Assembly: GCA_017472575.1 (NCBI GenBank)
Contig: JAFUPX010000020.1
Location: 1 to 51,679 of the forward strand
Length of the DNA stretch: 51,679 nt
Source of the DNA: Clostridia bacterium
GTDB lineage: Bacteria; Bacillota; Clostridia; Oscillospirales; Acutalibacteraceae
Direction: 5' to 3'
How positions within the stretch are numbered: the stretch's first letter is position 1; every line of letters starts with the position of its first letter. Both the position numbers and the translations under genes were made by a program. This document shows, piece after piece, positions 31,817 to 40,347 of the stretch. The notes beneath the pieces were generated by a model that did not search any database, was not told where the DNA came from, and saw only the letters and a program-made list of their open reading frames with translations.

Positions 31817-34126
31817 TTGAAGGATACGGTTAATCTTTCGGGTGTTAATGAAAAATACAAGCCTCGTGAGCTGTTTCTTGCTGCGGCTGCTCATACGGTA
31901 GCAGCAGTAGCAGGATTTGTAGCATCCCGTGCGGCGGTGCTGGGCAAATTTCTGCCTTTCGGTTTATCTTTTTTGGCAGGCTGCTCCGCTACATATTCTC
32001 CTGCCGCCGCAGTAGGCGCATTTGTTGGCTATTTTATTCCGGCTGTGGGAAGCGGCGCTTTCAGGTATATAGCGGCGCTTTTTGCCATACTCGCTGTAAG
32101 ACTTTTATCAGGCTCTTATAAAAAGCTTTCGGACAACCCCTATTTTTTAAGCGCGCTTTGCCTTATTTCCAATCTTTTAACGGCGGCGGTTGCGTTTAAG
32201 GGGATAAATCTCTCGGTTATGAATATCTTAACCGAGAGCCTGATATCTGCGGGTGCGGCTTATTTTTTCTGTAGAGCGACCGGCGGTCTTTCAAAAAGTG
32301 AGGCAGGTCTTTCCGGAGAGGAGCTGGCTTCTGTTTTAATAGCGGTAAGCATTTTTATATGCGGAGTATCGGGTGTAGATATAGGCGGAGTTAGGTTGAG
32401 CGAAATTTTAAGCGTTACCCTTATTCTTATTGCCTCTAAGTACGGCGGTATTCTTTCCGGTGCGGTTTCGGGAGCGGCGGTTTCCTTTATGGTTTTACTT
32501 ACAGGAGATACCTCTTATATAGGGACAAGCTATGCCTTTGCGGGTATGTCAGCCGGAATATTCGGCGGACTCGGAAAATATGCTCAGAGTGCGGCACTGC
32601 TTGTGTGCTGTTTTGTCGGTGCCGCTTTGGGCGGAGATTTAAGCTCTGCGGTTACTCTTATGGCAGGTGCGCTTGCAGGTTCATTTATTTTTCTTCTCAT
32701 TCCGAGAAGAGCGGGAATTTATCTCGGCAAAATTTTCTCGGCTTACCCGAGAATAACCGTTCCTGCCGGACTTAAAAAGAGTGTTTCAATGAGGCTTAAT
32801 ATGGCTTCAAACGCTCTTAAGGATGTTTCGGATACGGTTGAACAGGTCGCACGTGAGTTATCAAAGATAAACTCTCCCGATTTCGGTACGGTTATAGCAG
32901 GAGTAGAACAGGATTCCTGTGCCGGATGCAAATTAAGAATTCATTGCTGGGAAAGCAAAAAAGCCGAGACGATAAGCGCAGTTCTTGAAATGACAAAAGC
33001 GGTGAAGCAGGGGGAGCTTGCTCCCGAAACTGCCGCTACAGAGGAATTTAAAGGCAGATGCTTAAGGGTTGCTAAAATGGGCAACTCTGTTTATAAGCGC
33101 TACTCGGACTATGCGTCACGAATAGCCGCCGAAAACCGTATAGACGAGGTGCGTTCGGTAGTTTCAGACCAGTTTAACGGTATTTCGGCAATGCTCAGTG
33201 ACCTTTCAAATGATTTTGAATCAGATGAGCAGTTTGATAATTCCGCCGCAGTTAAGGCCGCCGCTGCACTTAAAAATCTTAATATAATGGTAGACGAATG
33301 TTCAAGCCGTATTGATAAATACGGCAGAATTACCATTGAATTAAAGCTAAAGAAAACCCCTGAGCTTGTAATAAATAAATTGCAGATAATGAAGCTTGTA
33401 TCTGTAGTCTGCGAAAGAGATTTTGATACGCCTGCTGTCAGCGAGGTGGGAAATGATGTGTTTATTGTACTTAATGAACACGCAGATTATTCGGTAGATA
33501 TAGGCGTTGAGCAAATTTGCGCCTCGGGCAGCAGTATGTGCGGAGACGCATACCGTTATTTCAGGGATTCAAGAGGGCATTTTACTATGGTTTTGAGTGA
33601 CGGTATGGGTACCGGCGGCAGAGCGGCGGTAGACGGCGCAATGGCTTCGGGGCTTATATCAAGGCTTTTGAAAGCAGGCTTTGGGTATGACTGCTCTTTA
33701 AGAATACTCAATTCCTCAATGCTTTTTAAATCTACTGATGAGTCACTGGCAACGGTGGATATCGCAAGCATTGACCTTTTTACAGGCTCAACCGAGCTTT
33801 ATAAGGCGGGAGCGGCACCTACGATAGTCCGAAGGTCGGGCAGAACAGGAAAGGCGGAAAGCACTTCCCTGCCTGCAGGAATTTTAAGAGATATCGGCTT
33901 TGATAAGGCAAGAATAAAAATGAAGCCGGGGGATATATTACTGCTTATGTCGGACGGGGCGGTAAGCGAGGGAACCGATTGGATACGCGCCGAGCTTGAA
34001 GCCTGGCGAGACGGCTCCGCCGAGGATTTGGCAAGCCATATATGCGCGTGCGCAAAGCGCAGAAGAACCGACAACCATGAGGATGATATAACCGTTATGG
34101 CTGCAATACTCGAAAAAGCAGTATAA
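31817..34126 (+). CDS. spoIIE: Stage II sporulation protein E (PP2C-type phosphatase)
   Basis: SpoIIE dephosphorylates the anti-anti-sigma factor SpoIIAA in the forespore, which releases sigma-F, and also takes part in polar septation. The 769-residue protein has about ten membrane segments in residues 20-290, a regulatory middle region, and a C-terminal PP2C domain from about 555. The PP2C metal motifs are LSDGMGTGGRAAVDG, SDGAVSEGTDW and NHEDDITVMAAIL. It is slightly shorter than the ~827-residue Bacillus protein. The start is TTG 31817, with GGCGGTGA upstream. It has a Spo0A-style promoter and converges with the DUF3892 gene. Confidence 0.95.
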   Translation: MKDTVNLSGVNEKYKPRELFLAAAAHTVAAVAGFVASRAAVLGKFLPFGLSFLAGCSATYSPAAAVGAFVGYFIPAVGSGAFRYIAALFAILAVRLLSGSYKKLSDNPYFLSALCLISNLLTAAVAFKGINLSVMNILTESLISAGAAYFFCRATGGLSKSEAGLSGEELASVLIAVSIFICGVSGVDIGGVRLSEILSVTLILIASKYGGILSGAVSGAAVSFMVLLTGDTSYIGTSYAFAGMSAGIFGGLGKYAQSAALLVCCFVGAALGGDLSSAVTLMAGALAGSFIFLLIPRRAGIYLGKIFSAYPRITVPAGLKKSVSMRLNMASNALKDVSDTVEQVARELSKINSPDFGTVIAGVEQDSCAGCKLRIHCWESKKAETISAVLEMTKAVKQGELAPETAATEEFKGRCLRVAKMGNSVYKRYSDYASRIAAENRIDEVRSVVSDQFNGISAMLSDLSNDFESDEQFDNSAAVKAAAALKNLNIMVDECSSRIDKYGRITIELKLKKTPELVINKLQIMKLVSVVCERDFDTPAVSEVGNDVFIVLNEHADYSVDIGVEQICASGSSMCGDAYRYFRDSRGHFTMVLSDGMGTGGRAAVDGAMASGLISRLLKAGFGYDCSLRILNSSMLFKSTDESLATVDIASIDLFTGSTELYKAGAAPTIVRRSGRTGKAESTSLPAGILRDIGFDKARIKMKPGDILLLMSDGAVSEGTDWIRAELEAWRDGSAEDLASHICACAKRRRTDNHEDDITVMAAILEKAV

Positions 34127-34134
34127 AGCAGCTA

Positions 34135-34428
34135 TTAAATGCTTTGCCTAGGCGAAACGGAGGGGAGATTGCCCAGATTATCGTTTTCATTTCCGTTTGG
34201 AATTGCTTTGAGGTATTCTGTAGCTCCTCTGTGCGCAATGCCTACTCCCGAAATCTTGCCCTGCTTTGCCATTTGCACAGCGTCAGGCTTTGATACAAAG
34301 GTTTCATCGGATAATTTATATCCGGTTATTCTTCCGCTTTGTTTAACAAGACCCACTATGCGCTTTGCATCGGGACCTGCTTGTGGAATTTGGTCAAGTG
34401 TGTTTTTAACAAGATTAGTAGCGTCCAT
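34135..34428 (-). CDS. DUF3892 domain-containing protein
   Basis: The 97-residue protein contains a DUF3892-like core, KRIVGLVKQSGRITGYKLSD at residues 22-41. EAVQMA-type helix residues and the conserved GVGIAHRGATEYLKAIP follow near 61-77, then an Asn-rich tail. The function of the family is not known. AAGGAGT precedes the start. It is a single gene that converges with spoIIE, with only 8 bp between the stops, so their 3' ends may overlap as transcripts. Confidence 0.78.
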   Translation of the reverse strand: MDATNLVKNTLDQIPQAGPDAKRIVGLVKQSGRITGYKLSDETFVSKPDAVQMAKQGKISGVGIAHRGATEYLKAIPNGNENDNLGNLPSVSPRQSI

Positions 34429-34449
34429 TTTTTACTCCTTTTTATTATG

Positions 34450-34559
34450 AAAAGTTTGGATTATTCTTCTTAGGATTGTTATATGCATAAGGCTAAATAA
34501 TATTCAGTTTGCAGAAAGCAAAGAAATATTTATTTTGAAAAAGTTTGGATTGGCTTCTT
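34450..34559. repeat. Direct repeat AAAAGTTTGGATT..CTTCTT upstream of the MATE promoter
   Basis: AAAAGTTTGGATT followed by CTTCTT occurs at 34450-34471 and 34539-34559, 89 bp apart. The second copy abuts the -35 box of the MATE gene promoter. It may be a regulator site or a chance duplication. Confidence 0.4.
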
Positions 34560-34586
34560 GAAAATTTCCGTATTTTGTGCTATGAT
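34558..34586 (+). promoter_or_regulatory. Sigma-A promoter of the MATE transporter gene
   Basis: TTGAAA (34558-34563) and TATGAT (34581-34586) are spaced by 17 bp, giving a transcript start near 34593. Confidence 0.72.
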
Positions 34587-34605
34587 ACAAATAACGAGTA
34601 GCAGT

Positions 34606-34645
34606 AATGCGTAAGTCCAGTTTTGGATTTGCGCATTATTTTTTT
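34606..34645 (+). terminator. Leader terminator (candidate attenuator) of the MATE gene
   Basis: The 14-bp stem (34606-34619 with 34624-34637, two G-U pairs) has a GTTT loop and is followed by seven T. It lies in the 5' leader, 13 nt after the predicted transcript start and before AGGAGG (34655-34660). Confidence 0.7.
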
Positions 34646-34671
34646 GCGTTTTTTAGGAGGTTATTTAAAAA

Positions 34672-36087
34672 ATGGAAGAAAAAAATCAATCGTATCTTGC
34701 CACAGAAAGGATTGGAAAGCTTATGGGTAAGTATGCTGTTCCCTGTATCATTTCTCTGCTTGTGGGCGCACTTTACAATATTGTTGACCAAATATTTATA
34801 GCCAATGCCGATTACCTTGGTTCTTACGGTAATGCGGCTAATACCGTTGTATTTCCGCTGACAGTTATAGCTCTGAGTATTGCTGTTATGATTGGTGACG
34901 GTTGTTGTGCATTCGTAAGCCTTAGCCTTGGTAAAAACAAAACCGATGATGCTAAACACAGTATGGGCAACGCCGTATTGCTGACAGTCATCGCAAGCAT
35001 TATTTTAACGGTTATTTATCTTATGTTCAGTGATCAAATTATCGCTATGTTCGGCGGTACTGTAAACGAGGAAACCTTTAAGCATTCACAGGAATACTTC
35101 TTTTGGATTACTTTGGGTATTCCGTTCTATATGTTCGGTCAAGCAATGAATCCCGTTATACGAGCAGACGGAAGTCCTAAATTCGCAATGGTATCCACCC
35201 TTGCAGGAGCTATTGCCAATATCATTCTTGACCCTATTTTCATTTTTATATTCAAATGGGGTATGATGGGTGCCGCCGTTGCTACTGTTATCGGTCAGAT
35301 TATAACGGCAATACTTTCTATTTGGTATCTTTGCCATACAAAAGTTGTAAAGCTCTCAAAAGAGGATTTTAAGCTAAAGGCAAAGTTTGTAAGCAAGACT
35401 TTGGTTCTCGGTATTTGCAGCTTTCTTTCGCAGATATCTCTTGTTGCGGCAATGGCGGCTATCAACAATATGATTCAAAAATACGGCGCTCAGGACCAAA
35501 TTTTCGGTCAGGTGCAGTATGCACAGATACCGATGGCGGTTGTAGGAATTGTAATGAAGTTCTTCCAGATAGTTATATCTATTGTCGTCGGTATGGCGGC
35601 GGGATGTATACCGATTGTCGGCTTTAATATGGGAGCCGGATTAAAAGAGCGAGTAAAGAAACTGTTTACAAAACTGCTTATTGCAGAAGCCATTGTCGGT
35701 GCGGTTGCTCTTGTTATTGTTGAATTCTTCCCGATGCAGTTAATAGGTATTTTCGGCGCGGCAAACGAGAGTGTGTATTACACTGATTTTGCCGTGAAAG
35801 CCTTTCGCATTTATCTATGTATGATAATTTTTGCCTGTGTAAATAAATCAGCTTTTATCTTCTTGCAGGCAATGGGTAAGGCGGTTGCATCTACGATGCT
35901 TTCGATGGTGCGTGAAATCGTATTCGGTGTAGGCTTCGCGCTTGTTCTGCCAATTTTCTTCGGGCTTGACGGTGTGCTTTATTCAATGCCCGTATCAGAT
36001 ATCCTAACAGCGGTTGTCTCGGCAATCATAATTGTGATGACCTACAAACAATTGAGTAAAAAAGAAGCAAATATAGAAAAACAATAA
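34672..36087 (+). CDS. MATE-family efflux transporter
   Basis: The 471-residue protein has about twelve membrane segments in two homologous halves, typical of MATE Na+- or H+-coupled exporters. The N-terminal KLMGKYAVPCIISLLVGALYNIVDQIFI is characteristic of the clostridial MepA-like branch. The internal repeat appears near residues 235-260 (KTLVLGICSFLSQISLVA). The start has AGGAGG 11 nt upstream. It has its own promoter and a leader terminator, which suggests induction by a substrate or by ribosome stress. The substrate is unknown. Confidence 0.92.
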   Translation: MEEKNQSYLATERIGKLMGKYAVPCIISLLVGALYNIVDQIFIANADYLGSYGNAANTVVFPLTVIALSIAVMIGDGCCAFVSLSLGKNKTDDAKHSMGNAVLLTVIASIILTVIYLMFSDQIIAMFGGTVNEETFKHSQEYFFWITLGIPFYMFGQAMNPVIRADGSPKFAMVSTLAGAIANIILDPIFIFIFKWGMMGAAVATVIGQIITAILSIWYLCHTKVVKLSKEDFKLKAKFVSKTLVLGICSFLSQISLVAAMAAINNMIQKYGAQDQIFGQVQYAQIPMAVVGIVMKFFQIVISIVVGMAAGCIPIVGFNMGAGLKERVKKLFTKLLIAEAIVGAVALVIVEFFPMQLIGIFGAANESVYYTDFAVKAFRIYLCMIIFACVNKSAFIFLQAMGKAVASTMLSMVREIVFGVGFALVLPIFFGLDGVLYSMPVSDILTAVVSAIIIVMTYKQLSKKEANIEKQ

Positions 36088-36129
36088 AAAAGCTCTCCGA
36101 AACAAATTTCATTGTTTTGGAGAGCTTTT
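36088..36129. terminator. Terminator between the MATE gene and the fab operon
   Basis: The stem AAAAGCTCTCC (36088-36098) pairs with GGAGAGCTTTT (36119-36129), extended inward by AAACAA/TTGTTT around a 6-nt loop. It insulates the fab operon from upstream transcription. Confidence 0.9.
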
Positions 36130-36180
36130 CATTAGAAGAATAACTGTTTGTAGATCTTTTTTTAAAAATATTTTCCAATT

Positions 36181-36236
36181 TTGGAACGCTAAAGGAACTC
36201 TTTAGGAATTTTTTGGGAACAGTGCATTTGTATAAT
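36181..36236 (+). promoter_or_regulatory. fab operon promoter with four 11-bp-phased GGAAC/T repeats
   Basis: GGAA(C/T) starts at 36183, 36194, 36205 and 36216, each exactly 11 bp from the last. A perfect TATAAT follows at 36231-36236. The place of the -35 box (36208-36213) shows no match. Phased direct repeats ending close to the -10 box are the pattern bound by SARP-type activators, so this promoter probably needs an activator. Confidence 0.75.
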
Positions 36237-36245
36237 AAATGCTGA

Positions 36246-36278
36246 CAAGCAGCAAGCAACTGCTTGAAAAATTTTTTT
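36246..36278 (+). promoter_or_regulatory. 5' leader hairpin of the fab operon
   Basis: CAAGCAG (36246-36252) and CTGCTTG (36260-36266) form a perfect stem with a 7-nt loop at the very start of the transcript. It is followed by five A and seven T before GGAGG. It may stabilise the mRNA or act as a weak attenuator. Confidence 0.5.
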
Positions 36279-36291
36279 GGAGGCAATATTT

Positions 36292-36513
36292 ATGTACTTT
36301 GACGCTATTGCAAAAATCGTTTCGGAGCGCACCGGCTGTGATATAGCCGCTGTAAAGCCTGAGAGCAAGTTTTCCGAGCTTGGTATCGACTCTCTCGATA
36401 CAGTAGAGCTTTTGATGAGTTTGGAAGACGAAATCGGTATTGAAATCGAGCTGGATCAGAAGGTTGAAACCATAGACGATCTGGACAAATTCATTCAGAG
36501 CAAACAGGGTTAA
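36292..36513 (+). CDS. acpP: Acyl carrier protein
   Basis: The acyl carrier protein holds growing acyl chains on a phosphopantetheine arm. The 73-residue protein has the DSLD motif at residues 38-41, where Ser39 is the attachment site. The acidic helix II is VELLMSLEDEIGIEIE. I chose ATG 36292, with TTGGAGG 8 nt upstream; TTG 36277 lies inside that site. It is the first gene of the fab operon, preceded by the phased-repeat promoter and leader hairpin. Confidence 0.95.
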   Translation: MYFDAIAKIVSERTGCDIAAVKPESKFSELGIDSLDTVELLMSLEDEIGIEIELDQKVETIDDLDKFIQSKQG

Positions 36514-36518
36514 GAAGT

Positions 36519-37463
36519 ATGATTAAGTCAGAGATTTGTGAAATGTTAGGGATAAAATACCCTGTATTTCAAGGTGGTATGGCTTGGATCGCTGACGGTA
36601 AACTGGCCGCTGCCGTATCAGAGGGCGGCGGCCTTGGTATTATTGCCGCAGGTAACGCTCCGGGCGAATATGTCAAAGAGCAGATTAAAATTGCTAAGTC
36701 TATTACCTCTAAACCTATTGGTGTAAATATTATGTTGCTGAGTCCTTACGCTGACGATATTGCACAGATTGTAATAGAAGAAAAAGTAGAAGTTGTAACT
36801 ACGGGGGCCGGCAATCCATCTAAATATATGAAGGCTTGGAAAGAAGCCGGAATTAAGGTGATTCCGGTTGTAGCCTCGGTTGCTATGGCAAAGCTGATGA
36901 CCCGTTTAGGTGCTAACGCTCTTATTGCTGAGGGCGGAGAGAGCGGCGGTCATGTAGGGGAGCTTACAACTATGGTGCTTGTTCCTCAAATTTGTGATGC
37001 AACCACCCTGCCGGTTATTGCCGCAGGAGGTATTGCAGATGGCAGAGGTGTTGCGGCTTGCTTTATGTTAGGAGCATCGGGCGTTCAGATGGGCACCCGT
37101 TTTTTAAGTGCAAATGAGTGCACCATTCATCCTACATATAAGGAAAAGGTTTTAAAAGCCACCGACCTTTGCACAATGGTAACAGGCAAGCGGTTAGGTC
37201 ATCCTGTTCGCAGTCTTCGCACACAGTTTGCGAGAGATTATTCTAAAGCAGAATACGGCGGTATGCCGGACAGCGAGCTGGAAGCCCTTGCTACAGGTGC
37301 CTTGCGCCTTGCTGTTCAGGAAGGGGATAACGAAAAGGGCTGTTTCCTTTCGGGACAGATTGCTTCAATGGTTAAAAAAGAACAGCCTGCCGCAGAAATT
37401 GTAAAGGAAGTTATGGAGGAGGCAGAGCCTATCCTCCTGAGGGCAAGTAAATGGGTAAAATAG
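36519..37463 (+). CDS. fabK: Enoyl-[acyl-carrier-protein] reductase II (FabK)
   Basis: FabK is the FMN-dependent enoyl-ACP reductase that completes each elongation cycle. The 314-residue protein has the nitronate-monooxygenase-like fold: GIKYPVFQGGMAWIADGKLAAAVSEGGGLGIIAAG near residues 10-44, EGGESGGHVGELTT near 139-152 and PVIAAGGIADGRGVAACFMLGASGVQMGTRF near 166-196. These are FMN-binding segments. FabK-type organisms are naturally less sensitive to triclosan. It is 5 bp downstream of acpP and overlaps fabD by 13 bp. Confidence 0.96.
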   Translation: MIKSEICEMLGIKYPVFQGGMAWIADGKLAAAVSEGGGLGIIAAGNAPGEYVKEQIKIAKSITSKPIGVNIMLLSPYADDIAQIVIEEKVEVVTTGAGNPSKYMKAWKEAGIKVIPVVASVAMAKLMTRLGANALIAEGGESGGHVGELTTMVLVPQICDATTLPVIAAGGIADGRGVAACFMLGASGVQMGTRFLSANECTIHPTYKEKVLKATDLCTMVTGKRLGHPVRSLRTQFARDYSKAEYGGMPDSELEALATGALRLAVQEGDNEKGCFLSGQIASMVKKEQPAAEIVKEVMEEAEPILLRASKWVK

Positions 37464-38344
37464 CATTTGTTTTTTCAGGTCAGGGTGACCAATATTCCGG
37501 AATGGGAAAGGAACTTACCGAGAAATATCCTGTTGCGGCAGAAATCTATAAAATGTGCGACAGTATTCGCCTCGGCACATCTGAGCAGTGCTTTAACGGC
37601 ACAGAAGACGAATTAAAAGAAACCAAAAACACTCAGCCCTGCCTTTTTGCTATGGAATTGTCTGCCGCATCGGTGCTGATTGATAAAGGTATACACCCCG
37701 ATGCAGTTGCGGGCTTTTCTTTGGGCGAAGTTGTTGCCGCAACAGTTTGCGGTATGTTTGATAATGAAACAGGCTTCCGCCTTGTATGTAAGCGAGGCGA
37801 GCTTATGCAAAGTGAAGCTGAAAAATTTGATACTTCAATGGCGGCTGTTGTTAAGCTGACATCCGAACAAGTTTCAGAGGTTTGCGGTAAATATTCGGAT
37901 GTATATCCCGTAAACTTCAACTGTCCCGGTCAGGTTACCGTTTCCGGATTATCTTCCCAAATGCCTGCCTTTTTCGCAGATGTAAAAGCCGCAGGAGGCA
38001 GAGCAATTCCGCTTAAAGTAAAGGGTGCTTTCCATTCACCCTTTATGAATGAGGCGGCTAATGCTTTTGGGGAAGAACTTGAAAAAACAGATATAAAAAA
38101 CGGAAAAGTAACTCTTTATTCAAATATGACCGCCGAGCCGTATACAGATGATGTTGTAGGTCTTTTATCCAAGCAGATTTGCAGTCCTGTACAGTGGGAA
38201 AAAATTATCCGTAATATGATTGATAACGGTATAGATACTTTCATTGAAATCGGTCCGGGCAGAACACTTACCAATATGATAAAGAAGATTGACACTGAAG
38301 TAACAGCTTTAACAGTCACTGAATATTTAGCGGAGGTTGAATAA
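37451..38344 (+). CDS. fabD: Malonyl-CoA:ACP transacylase
   Basis: FabD loads malonyl groups from CoA to ACP. The 297-residue protein has FVFSGQGDQYSGMGKEL at the N-terminus and GFSLGE near residue 91 with the catalytic Ser. The usual residue before Ser is His, replaced here by Phe (GFSLGE instead of GHSLGE). CKRGELMQ near 116 holds the malonate-binding Arg and KGAFHSPFM near 195 the catalytic His. It overlaps fabK by 13 bp and fabG by 1 bp. It should be active despite the oxyanion-side change. Confidence 0.95.
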   Translation: MGKIAFVFSGQGDQYSGMGKELTEKYPVAAEIYKMCDSIRLGTSEQCFNGTEDELKETKNTQPCLFAMELSAASVLIDKGIHPDAVAGFSLGEVVAATVCGMFDNETGFRLVCKRGELMQSEAEKFDTSMAAVVKLTSEQVSEVCGKYSDVYPVNFNCPGQVTVSGLSSQMPAFFADVKAAGGRAIPLKVKGAFHSPFMNEAANAFGEELEKTDIKNGKVTLYSNMTAEPYTDDVVGLLSKQICSPVQWEKIIRNMIDNGIDTFIEIGPGRTLTNMIKKIDTEVTALTVTEYLAEVE

Positions 38345-39072
38345 TGTTAAAAGAAAAAACAGCGGTTATCACCGGAGGCTCAAGAGGGCTGGGTGAAGCA
38401 ATTGCAAAGAAGCTTGCTTCAATGGGCGCAAATATTGTTATCATTGATATCGGCGACCCCACTCTCGCTCAACAGGTTTGCGAGGAATGTCGGCAGCAAT
38501 ACAATGTAGAAGCAAAGGCATATCAATGCGATGTTTCTGATTTTAATGCAGTTAAGGAAGTTGTTGCGCTTATTAAAGCGGATTTCGGTACTGTACATAT
38601 TTTAGTAAATAACGCAGGCATCACCCGTGACGGTTTGCTTGCTATGATGAAAGAGGAAGATTTCGACAAGGTAATTGCCGTTAACCTGAAGGGCGCTTTT
38701 AATATGATTCGCCACTGTTCAGGATTGTTTATCCGAAACCGTGAGGGCTGTATCATCAATATTGCCTCTGTTGCAGGACTTATGGGCAATGCGGGACAGT
38801 GTAATTATGCCGCATCTAAAGCCGGACTTATCGGTCTTACCAAAACCGTTGCAAAAGAGCTTGCACCCAAGGGAGTTCGCTGTAATGCTATTGCACCCGG
38901 CTTTATCGCAACCGATATGACCGGCAATCAGACCGATAATCCGTTGCTTAAAATGATACCCCTTGGCAAAATGGGCGAAGCTTGTGATGTGGCTGATGCC
39001 GCAGGATATCTGGCAACAGCCAAATATGTAACAGGAGAAGTTTTGCGCGTAGACGGCGGCATCGCAATGTAA
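38344..39072 (+). CDS. fabG: 3-oxoacyl-[acyl-carrier-protein] reductase
   Basis: FabG reduces beta-ketoacyl-ACP with NADPH. The 242-residue short-chain dehydrogenase has the ITGGSRGLGEAIA cofactor loop at residues 9-21, NNAGITRDG near 90 and the catalytic Ser/Tyr/Lys set in SVAGLMGNAGQCNYAASKAG near 141-160. PGFIATDMT follows. Its start shares the TAATG with the fabD stop, so translation is coupled, and GGAGG lies just upstream. Confidence 0.96.
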   Translation: MLKEKTAVITGGSRGLGEAIAKKLASMGANIVIIDIGDPTLAQQVCEECRQQYNVEAKAYQCDVSDFNAVKEVVALIKADFGTVHILVNNAGITRDGLLAMMKEEDFDKVIAVNLKGAFNMIRHCSGLFIRNREGCIINIASVAGLMGNAGQCNYAASKAGLIGLTKTVAKELAPKGVRCNAIAPGFIATDMTGNQTDNPLLKMIPLGKMGEACDVADAAGYLATAKYVTGEVLRVDGGIAM

Positions 39073-39109
39073 AGTTTTAATAAAAGCAATGAAAGGAATG
39101 CTTAAAAAT

Positions 39110-40345
39110 ATGAGTAACAGAAGAGTAGTTGTTTCCGGTTTGGGAGCTGTCACCCCTGTGGGAAATAATGTAAAAGATACTTGGGAGAACCTGAAAGCAG
39201 GTAAAAACGGCATTGCTCCCATTACTTTATTTGATACAGAAAAATTTAAAGCCAAGCTCGGTGCCGAGGTAAAAAACTTTGACCCGAGAGAATATTTGGA
39301 GGTAAATGATGTCCTCCGTACAGACCGCTATGCGCAGTTTGCTGTTGCGGCAGCACAGCAGGCAGTAGATGAAAGCGGCATAGAAGGGACTGTTGAGCCT
39401 GAGCGCTTTGCTGTTCTTTTCGGCACAGGTATCGGCGGTATCGGTACTTTTGAAAATGAGCATACTAAGCTGATGGAAAAAGGTCCGCGCCGCATTTCTC
39501 CCTTGTTTGTTCCTATGATGATCTCAAATATGGCGGCAGGTATGATTGCTATTCGCCACGATTGCCGAGGCTCCGCTATGCCGGCCGTTACGGCTTGTGC
39601 TTCGGGTTCCAATGCAATTGGCGAGGCTTTGCGTATGATTCGTCACGGCTATGCCGATGCGGTTATAACAGGCGGTGCAGAGGCGGCAATTTGCCCCAGT
39701 GCTGTTGGAGGCTTTGTTAATATGCAGGCGTTATCTGTCTCTGAAAATCCTGATGAGGCATCTCTGCCCTTTGATAAACGCAGATCGGGCTTTGTTATCG
39801 GTGAAGGCGCTGTTGCGCTTGTTTTGGAGGAGTACGAACACGCTAAGAAAAGAGGCGCTAAAATATACGGTGAGGTTTGCGGTTACGGTTCTACCTGTGA
39901 TGCTCACCATATTACCGCCCCTCATCCTCAGGCAAGAGGCGGTGCTCAGGCGATGGCGGATGCTATGCGCGAAGCAGGATATACCGAGAACGATACCGTA
40001 TATATAAATGCACACGGTACCGGCACTCCTATGAATGATGCTATTGAAACGGTTGCTATAAAGAAAGCTCTGGGTGAAGAAAACGCAAAAAAGGCTTATG
40101 TAAGCTCTACAAAGTCGATGACCGGCCATATGCTCGGCGCGGCAGGTGCGATTGAAGCTCTTGTATGCCTGTTTGCGCTTAATGAGGGTATTATTCCTCC
40201 AACAATCAACTTAAATGAACAGGATGAAGCTTGCGACCTTAACTGTGTGCCGAATACTGCTGTAAAGGCTGACATCACATTGGCTCTGTCCAATTCCTTA
40301 GGCTTTGGTGGACATAACGCTTGTCTTGCTTTTAGGAGAGTATGA
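39110..40345 (+). CDS. fabF: 3-oxoacyl-[acyl-carrier-protein] synthase II
   Basis: FabF condenses malonyl-ACP with acyl-ACP. The 411-residue protein has the Cys-His-His triad: TACASGSNAIGEAL (Cys) near residue 165, NAHGTGTPMND (His) near 305 and STKSMTGHMLGAAG (His) near 337. The C-terminal GFGGHNACLAFRR is also present. I chose ATG 39110 (MSNRRVVVSG), with GAAAGGA upstream; the longer frame lacks a site. No fabH is found in the operon, so priming must come from elsewhere or from FabF decarboxylating malonyl-ACP. Confidence 0.96.
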   Translation: MSNRRVVVSGLGAVTPVGNNVKDTWENLKAGKNGIAPITLFDTEKFKAKLGAEVKNFDPREYLEVNDVLRTDRYAQFAVAAAQQAVDESGIEGTVEPERFAVLFGTGIGGIGTFENEHTKLMEKGPRRISPLFVPMMISNMAAGMIAIRHDCRGSAMPAVTACASGSNAIGEALRMIRHGYADAVITGGAEAAICPSAVGGFVNMQALSVSENPDEASLPFDKRRSGFVIGEGAVALVLEEYEHAKKRGAKIYGEVCGYGSTCDAHHITAPHPQARGGAQAMADAMREAGYTENDTVYINAHGTGTPMNDAIETVAIKKALGEENAKKAYVSSTKSMTGHMLGAAGAIEALVCLFALNEGIIPPTINLNEQDEACDLNCVPNTAVKADITLALSNSLGFGGHNACLAFRRV

Positions 40346-40347
40346 TT

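Noticed and set aside
34558..34660. MATE leader as a known riboswitch class
   Set aside because: The leader is only about 80 nt with a single hairpin, and none of the conserved cores I know (guanidine, preQ1, PRPP, yybP-type) can be seen.
34607..34801. A 64-codon ORF beginning in the MATE leader
   Set aside because: It runs through the leader terminator and far into the MATE gene in another frame, and has no ribosome site of its own. It was considered as a leader peptide but nothing supports it.
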